A stretch of 9,000 bases of DNA from Actinomycetota bacterium (GTDB lineage: Bacteria > Actinomycetota > Actinomycetes > Actinomycetales > Microbacteriaceae). The stretch spans positions 1 through 9,000 of the forward strand of contig JAQBZV010000027.1 in assembly GCA_027728145.1 (NCBI GenBank). Reading direction: 5' to 3'. Under the pieces are notes generated by a model. It was given only the letters and a program-made list of their open reading frames with translations, was not told the DNA's origin and ran no database searches. Shown piece by piece: positions 5,650 to 9,000 of the stretch. Both the position numbers and the translations under genes were made by a program. Within the stretch, counting starts at the first letter, position 1. Each line of letters opens with the position of its first letter.

Positions 5650-6984
5650 GTGAATTTTTCCGACCTCGGTATCGAAGCCGACCTGGTCGAGGCGCTTGCT
5701 AGCAAAAGCATCATCGAACCATTTCCTATTCAGGAACAAACAATCCCCATCGCCCTCACTGGCCAAGACATCATCGGCCAGGCGAAAACAGGAACTGGCA
5801 AAACCTTCGGTTTTGGCCTTCCACTGATTCAGAGCCTTGGTCTTAACCCCGACAAGGGTGTCAAAGCCCTCATCGTCGTTCCCACCCGTGAACTTGCCGT
5901 GCAGGTCACCGAGGACATGGAACTGGCCACCATGAATCGCTCCACCACGGTGGTGTCCATTTATGGCGGCAAGGCCTATGAGGGCCAGATTGAGCAGATT
6001 CAAGCGGGCGCACAGATTGTGGTGGGAACACCAGGTCGACTCTTGGATCTCGCCTCCCAGCGTCTGTTGTCCTTCAAAGACATCCAGGTGATGGTTTTGG
6101 ACGAGGCCGACAAAATGTTGGACTTGGGTTTCCTTCCTGACGTGGAGAGGCTCTTCTCGCAGACTCCTCCCACGAGGCACACCATGTTGTTCTCCGCGAC
6201 TATGCCCGGACCCGTGGTCACCCTCGCCCGGCGCTTCATGCAGAAGCCCATTCATATCCGGGCCTCTGACCCGGATGAGAGTCTCACCCAGGCCAACATT
6301 GAGCACTTTGTCTATCGCGCGCACCAAATGGATAAGGACGAGGTCATCGGCCGCATCCTCCAGTCGGAGGGACGCGGCAAGACCGTGGTCTTCACTCGCA
6401 CGAAGCGCGCCGCAGCACGCATTATGGAGGAGCTCAACGATCGCGGGTTCTCCGCCGGCGCTGTTCACGGCGATATGAGCCAGGACGCCAGAGAGCGCTC
6501 CATGGCTGCCTTCAAGGCCGGCAAGAAAGATGTCCTCATCGCCACCGACGTGGCAGCCCGCGGTATTGATGTCGATGACGTCACCCACGTGATCAACCAC
6601 ACCATTCCCGAGGACGACAAAGCCTATTTGCACCGCGTGGGGCGAACCGGCCGGGCCGGCAAGACCGGTATCGCGGTGACCTTCGTGGACTGGGATGACC
6701 TTCACAAGTGGTCGCTGATCAACAAGGCACTGGAGATGGGCATCCCGGAACCGGTCGAGACCTACTCCTCCTCACCCCACCTCTTTGAAGACCTCAAGAT
6801 CGCCCCGGGAACTAAGGGACGCCTCAAGCAAACGCCCATCCCCCAGAAGGAAAAGCGCGCCGGGCAACCTCCTCGCACACCGCGGGAGCCCCAGAAGAAC
6901 CCGCGGGCCCACGATTCTTCGGACCAGGGCGACTCGCGGGGACGCGCTCGCACCCGTCAGCGCCGTCGCACCACGTCTAGCTGA
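5650..6984 (+). CDS. rhlE: DEAD-box ATP-dependent RNA helicase, RhlE type
   Basis: A 444-residue superfamily 2 RNA helicase that unwinds or remodels RNA duplexes using ATP in the cytoplasm. All motifs are present: Q motif (F3 and PFPIQ at 24-28), Walker A AKTGTGKT (45-52), Ia PTRELAVQ (78-85), Ib TPGR (127-130), II DEAD (151-154), III SAT (182-184), IV VVFTRTK (246-252), V IATDVAARGID (297-307) and VI HRVGRTGR (328-335). The two RecA domains end near residue 370. A Pro/Arg/Lys-rich, probably disordered tail (about 388-444) follows, as in cold-shock and ribosome-biogenesis helicases, and likely contacts RNA. The GTG start is set by the Q-motif distance and an upstream AAAGGA. The same neighbour pair (ferritin-like gene, divergent rhlE) occurs in mycobacteria. 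The exact RNA target cannot be read from sequence; CsdA or DeaD paralogy is the main alternative. Its 3' end overlaps the convergent PHP gene by 8 nt. Confidence 0.93.
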   Translation: MNFSDLGIEADLVEALASKSIIEPFPIQEQTIPIALTGQDIIGQAKTGTGKTFGFGLPLIQSLGLNPDKGVKALIVVPTRELAVQVTEDMELATMNRSTTVVSIYGGKAYEGQIEQIQAGAQIVVGTPGRLLDLASQRLLSFKDIQVMVLDEADKMLDLGFLPDVERLFSQTPPTRHTMLFSATMPGPVVTLARRFMQKPIHIRASDPDESLTQANIEHFVYRAHQMDKDEVIGRILQSEGRGKTVVFTRTKRAAARIMEELNDRGFSAGAVHGDMSQDARERSMAAFKAGKKDVLIATDVAARGIDVDDVTHVINHTIPEDDKAYLHRVGRTGRAGKTGIAVTFVDWDDLHKWSLINKALEMGIPEPVETYSSSPHLFEDLKIAPGTKGRLKQTPIPQKEKRAGQPPRTPREPQKNPRAHDSSDQGDSRGRARTRQRRRTTSS

Positions 6985-7870
6985 TCGGGGACGATCCGGT
7001 CGCAGCCTCGAGAATTCTCTCCAGCTGCGAGGGGTCTGTCGTGTTCTCCCCCAACGCGTTGGGTTTTCTCGTGCCGTGGTAATCACTCGCCCCGGTCACG
7101 ATTAACGAGAACTCCGCAGCCACGGCGCGCAACACCTCTTTGCCCTCCTCGGTGTTTTCGCGGTGGTTGATTTCTAAGCCGGCAAGCCCTGCCTCCACAA
7201 ACACCTGGTATCCCGCCAGGATCCGGTCCAGGGGTTGGTCATGACGGACCGCTCCGGAGCGGGCGCCGGTGTAGGGGTGGGCAAGAACCGGGACACCGCC
7301 CGCCTCCACAATGACAGCAATGGCGCGGTGCAACCGGGGGGCATAGTGCGGCACGTGGTAGGGGCCCTCTGCTCGCAGCGGCCCCGCAAACGCGGCTGAG
7401 GTGTCCGGGAAATACCCTTTGTCGATAAGGACCTGCGCAATGTGGGGGCGACCCGGTGTTGCTCCCGGTGAGATCGCGTCACTCACCTCCTGCCAGGTCA
7501 GCTCATAATCAACCGCGAGTTTCTCCACCATGAGGCGCAACCGGTCGTTCCGGTGAGAACGAATCTTCTCCATCTCTTGGGCTAGGGCGACATTCTCCGG
7601 GTCAACCCCATAGCCCAGGAGGTGGACACTTCGGGGAATGGAGCCTGGCTCCTTGTCGATAACCTGCGCGCTCAGCTCGATGCCGGGGAGGAGCAGCATC
7701 CCGGACCCCGTCACTGCCTCAGCGGCTTGGCCCAGCCCACTCATGGTGTCGTGGTCGGTCACGGCGAGAACATCAATGCCGGCGGCGAGAGCGTGCTGAA
7801 TGAGCTCAGCGGGGTGATCATCACCATCAGACGCGGTGGTGTGGGCGTGGAGGTCGATAACGGATGGCAC
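6977..7870 (-). CDS. PHP-domain metal-dependent phosphoesterase (YciV/RNase AM or nucleoside bisphosphatase-like)
   Basis: A 297-residue PHP hydrolase that starts directly in the catalytic domain. Probable metal ligands and active-site residues are H8 and H10 (DLHAHTTASDG), D15, H40 (TDHDT), E65 (GIELSA), H83, H143 (GRPH), H198 (LAHPY) and D263/H265 (SDYHG), so the site looks complete. A helical insertion at roughly 90-180 splits the PHP core, as in the E. coli YciV (RNase AM) and Chromobacterium 3',5'-nucleoside bisphosphatase group. That suggests hydrolysis of small nucleotide phosphates or RNA 5' ends, but the substrate is an inference. No polymerase or histidinol-phosphatase features are seen. 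The GTG start is chosen because the motif-I strand begins immediately after it and a TAGCAT hexamer lies 6 nt upstream. It is divergent from the aminopeptidase gene and tail-to-tail with rhlE. Confidence 0.9.
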   Translation of the reverse strand: MPSVIDLHAHTTASDGDDHPAELIQHALAAGIDVLAVTDHDTMSGLGQAAEAVTGSGMLLLPGIELSAQVIDKEPGSIPRSVHLLGYGVDPENVALAQEMEKIRSHRNDRLRLMVEKLAVDYELTWQEVSDAISPGATPGRPHIAQVLIDKGYFPDTSAAFAGPLRAEGPYHVPHYAPRLHRAIAVIVEAGGVPVLAHPYTGARSGAVRHDQPLDRILAGYQVFVEAGLAGLEINHRENTEEGKEVLRAVAAEFSLIVTGASDYHGTRKPNALGENTTDPSQLERILEAATGSSPIS

Positions 7871-7876
7871 GCCCCC

Positions 7877-7882
7877 ATGCTA
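7877..7882 (-). promoter_or_regulatory. Probable -10 element of the PHP gene (leaderless)
   Basis: TAGCAT on the minus strand is followed by 6 nt (five G and a C) and the GTG at 7870, the spacing of a leaderless start. The whole divergent gap to the aminopeptidase start is 29 bases, leaving no room for a separate leader plus promoter for both genes. Confidence 0.5.
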
Positions 7883-7887
7883 GGTGC

Positions 7888-7893
7888 CAGACT
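7888..7893 (+). promoter_or_regulatory. Weak candidate -10 of the aminopeptidase P gene
   Basis: CAGACT is followed by 6 nt (AGAGAG) and ATG at 7900. It matches the TAnnnT pattern except for the first base. The AGAGAG directly before the ATG is too close to act as an ordinary Shine-Dalgarno. Any promoter further upstream would lie within the PHP coding region. Confidence 0.25.
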
Positions 7894-7899
7894 AGAGAG

Positions 7900-9000
7900 A
7901 TGGCCGAGTCGGACTCCACAATTCCCCGGGAGAATCGCTCCACCACACCCATTTCGGAAGCGTTTCGTGACTTCATCCAGACCGGGTGGACACCCAAGAA
8001 GCGTGCCACACCACAGCCGCTGCCACACCTTTCTCACGTGGTTGACAGGCGCCAACGCCTCAGCGCCTCTTTCCCCGGGATAACCCTGGTGATTCCCGCA
8101 GGTTCCACCACGGTGCGCTCGAATGACACCGATTACCCCTATCGCCCCCACACAGCGTTCACGTATCTGACCGGGTGGGGCTCCCAGGCAACACCGGGCA
8201 GCATCCTGTGTGGCACACCCGAGGGCTCCGGTCACGAGTGGCAGCTGTTCGTGTTGCCCCCAGCGCCTCGAACCAGCGATGAGTTTTACGCAAACGCCGC
8301 GGTCGGCGAGTTCTGGACCGGTGCCCGACCGGGCCTTGAGGAGGTGGGAACCCGGCTTGGCATCGAAGCCCGCGACCTCGCCGAGTGGTCACTTGGCGCT
8401 CTGGACCTCGACACCACAGCCCTGATTGCTGACGCCGAGGAGAGCCTGACCCGAGCACTGCGCGATCAGCGCGGAACCGAAAACCCCACCCACGATGATC
8501 GCCTCGCCGAGGTGATCAGTGAAATGCGCCTGGTCAAAGACGCCTACGAAATCGCAGAGCTGACTGAAGCGGTTGCTGCCACACACCGGGGTTTCCAGGA
8601 CATCATCGACCTGCTACCCCAGGCCACCGGTCACCCCCGCGGTGAGCGAATAGTGGAGGGGGCTTTCCATGCACGCGCCCGACTGGAGGGCCACGATGTG
8701 GGCTATGGCACTATCGCCGCCAGCGGCTCACACGCCTGCATCCTGCACTGGGTCACCAACGATGGGCCGGTGAGCCCCGGTGATTTACTTCTGGTGGACG
8801 CGGGCGTGGAGCGGGATTCCCTCTACACCGCCGACATCACCCGCACACTGCCGGTGTCGGGGACTTTCACCGAGACCCAGCGCCTGGTCTATGACGCGGT
8901 GCTGGAGGCGGCGGACGCAGCCTTCGCGGTCGTCACACCGGGTGCTATTTTTCGCGAGATTCACCAGGCCGCCATGGCGGTCATTGCGGCAAAAGTCTCT
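7900..9000 (+). CDS. pepP: Aminopeptidase P, M24B family metallopeptidase (3' end outside window)
   Basis: The first 367 residues of an Xaa-Pro aminopeptidase, which removes an N-terminal residue preceding proline from peptides in the cytoplasm. The N-terminal aminopeptidase P domain covers about residues 17-200, with RRQRLSASFPG (50-60), VIPAGST (64-70), RSNDTDYPYRPHTAFTYLTG (73-92). The M24 pita-bread domain begins near 205, with SEMRLVKD, a substrate-site ACILHW (279-284, H283) and the first two metal ligands D300 (LVDAG) and D312 (ADITRT). The remaining His and two Glu ligands lie beyond the right edge. The spacing of the two Asp residues is one longer than in E. coli PepP, which I recall as usual for actinobacterial members. 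The ATG is the only good start before the conserved N-terminal helix and lies 29 nt from the divergent PHP gene. Prolidase is less likely because of the N-terminal domain. Confidence 0.93.
   Translation, partial: MAESDSTIPRENRSTTPISEAFRDFIQTGWTPKKRATPQPLPHLSHVVDRRQRLSASFPGITLVIPAGSTTVRSNDTDYPYRPHTAFTYLTGWGSQATPGSILCGTPEGSGHEWQLFVLPPAPRTSDEFYANAAVGEFWTGARPGLEEVGTRLGIEARDLAEWSLGALDLDTTALIADAEESLTRALRDQRGTENPTHDDRLAEVISEMRLVKDAYEIAELTEAVAATHRGFQDIIDLLPQATGHPRGERIVEGAFHARARLEGHDVGYGTIAASGSHACILHWVTNDGPVSPGDLLLVDAGVERDSLYTADITRTLPVSGTFTETQRLVYDAVLEAADAAFAVVTPGAIFREIHQAAMAVIAAKVS

Noticed and set aside
5644..6705. A 353-codon open frame antisense to rhlE
   Set aside because: It lies wholly opposite a helicase with every conserved motif intact, has no recognisable domain, and its His/Gly/Asn-rich composition is what the complement of rhlE codons yields. 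It is a shadow.
8797..8840. One-residue insertion between the first two metal ligands of aminopeptidase P (D300 and D312)
   Set aside because: The spacing differs from E. coli PepP, but the sequence around it (DSLYTADITRTLPVSG) is, as I recall, typical of actinobacterial homologues, so it is not a defect or novelty.
1..9000. Defence system, mobile element, CRISPR array or structural RNA gene
   Set aside because: No transposase, integrase, direct-repeat array, tRNA-like or rRNA-like sequence was recognised, and coding genes fill almost the whole window. AdnAB is a general repair enzyme and is not on its own evidence of a phage-defence island.

Overview
The window reads as a GC-rich, very compact actinobacterial chromosome segment, most likely from a Microbacteriaceae-type bacterium with a streamlined genome. 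Three things point there: an AdnAB-type helicase-nuclease pair in place of RecBCD or AddAB, a DUF3107 gene, and an actinobacterial-style aminopeptidase P. The family assignment is an inference from gene content and composition; no search was run.

Layout from left to right. Positions 1-4275 (minus strand) hold a double-strand-break resection operon: adnA, complete, translationally coupled to adnB, which runs off the left edge. Divergently, 4323-4841 (plus) carries a DUF3107 gene (TB9.4/Rv3208A family) followed after 3 nt by a small three-helix membrane protein. Tail-to-tail with that pair is a ferritin-like-fold gene (4838-5557, minus). Divergent from it is a DEAD-box RNA helicase of the RhlE type (5650-6984, plus). 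This converges with an 8 nt overlap on a PHP-domain phosphoesterase (6977-7870, minus). Divergent from that is an aminopeptidase P gene (7900 to the right edge, plus).

The genes serve DNA end processing (AdnAB), RNA remodelling (RhlE), probable nucleotide or RNA-end hydrolysis (PHP) and peptide turnover (aminopeptidase P). Three genes of unclear function sit between them. From memory, M. tuberculosis has the same local order DUF3107 / small membrane protein / ferritin-like / rhlE (Rv3208A-Rv3211) a few genes from adnAB (Rv3202c-Rv3201c), so most of this is an old actinobacterial housekeeping block with little DNA between genes. I see no mobile element, CRISPR array, tRNA or rRNA, and no gene-free stretch longer than 92 bases.

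The most interesting structure is in the gene starts. Three monocistronic or first genes, and a fourth if adnA starts at the internal ATG, have a TAnnnT hexamer ending exactly 6-7 nt before the start codon and no Shine-Dalgarno sequence, which is the signature of leaderless transcripts. adnB and rhlE have Shine-Dalgarno-like sequences instead. No clearly new multi-gene system is present; the candidates for novelty are the degenerate AdnA motor, the ferritin-like protein without an ExxH metal motif, and the promoter architecture.
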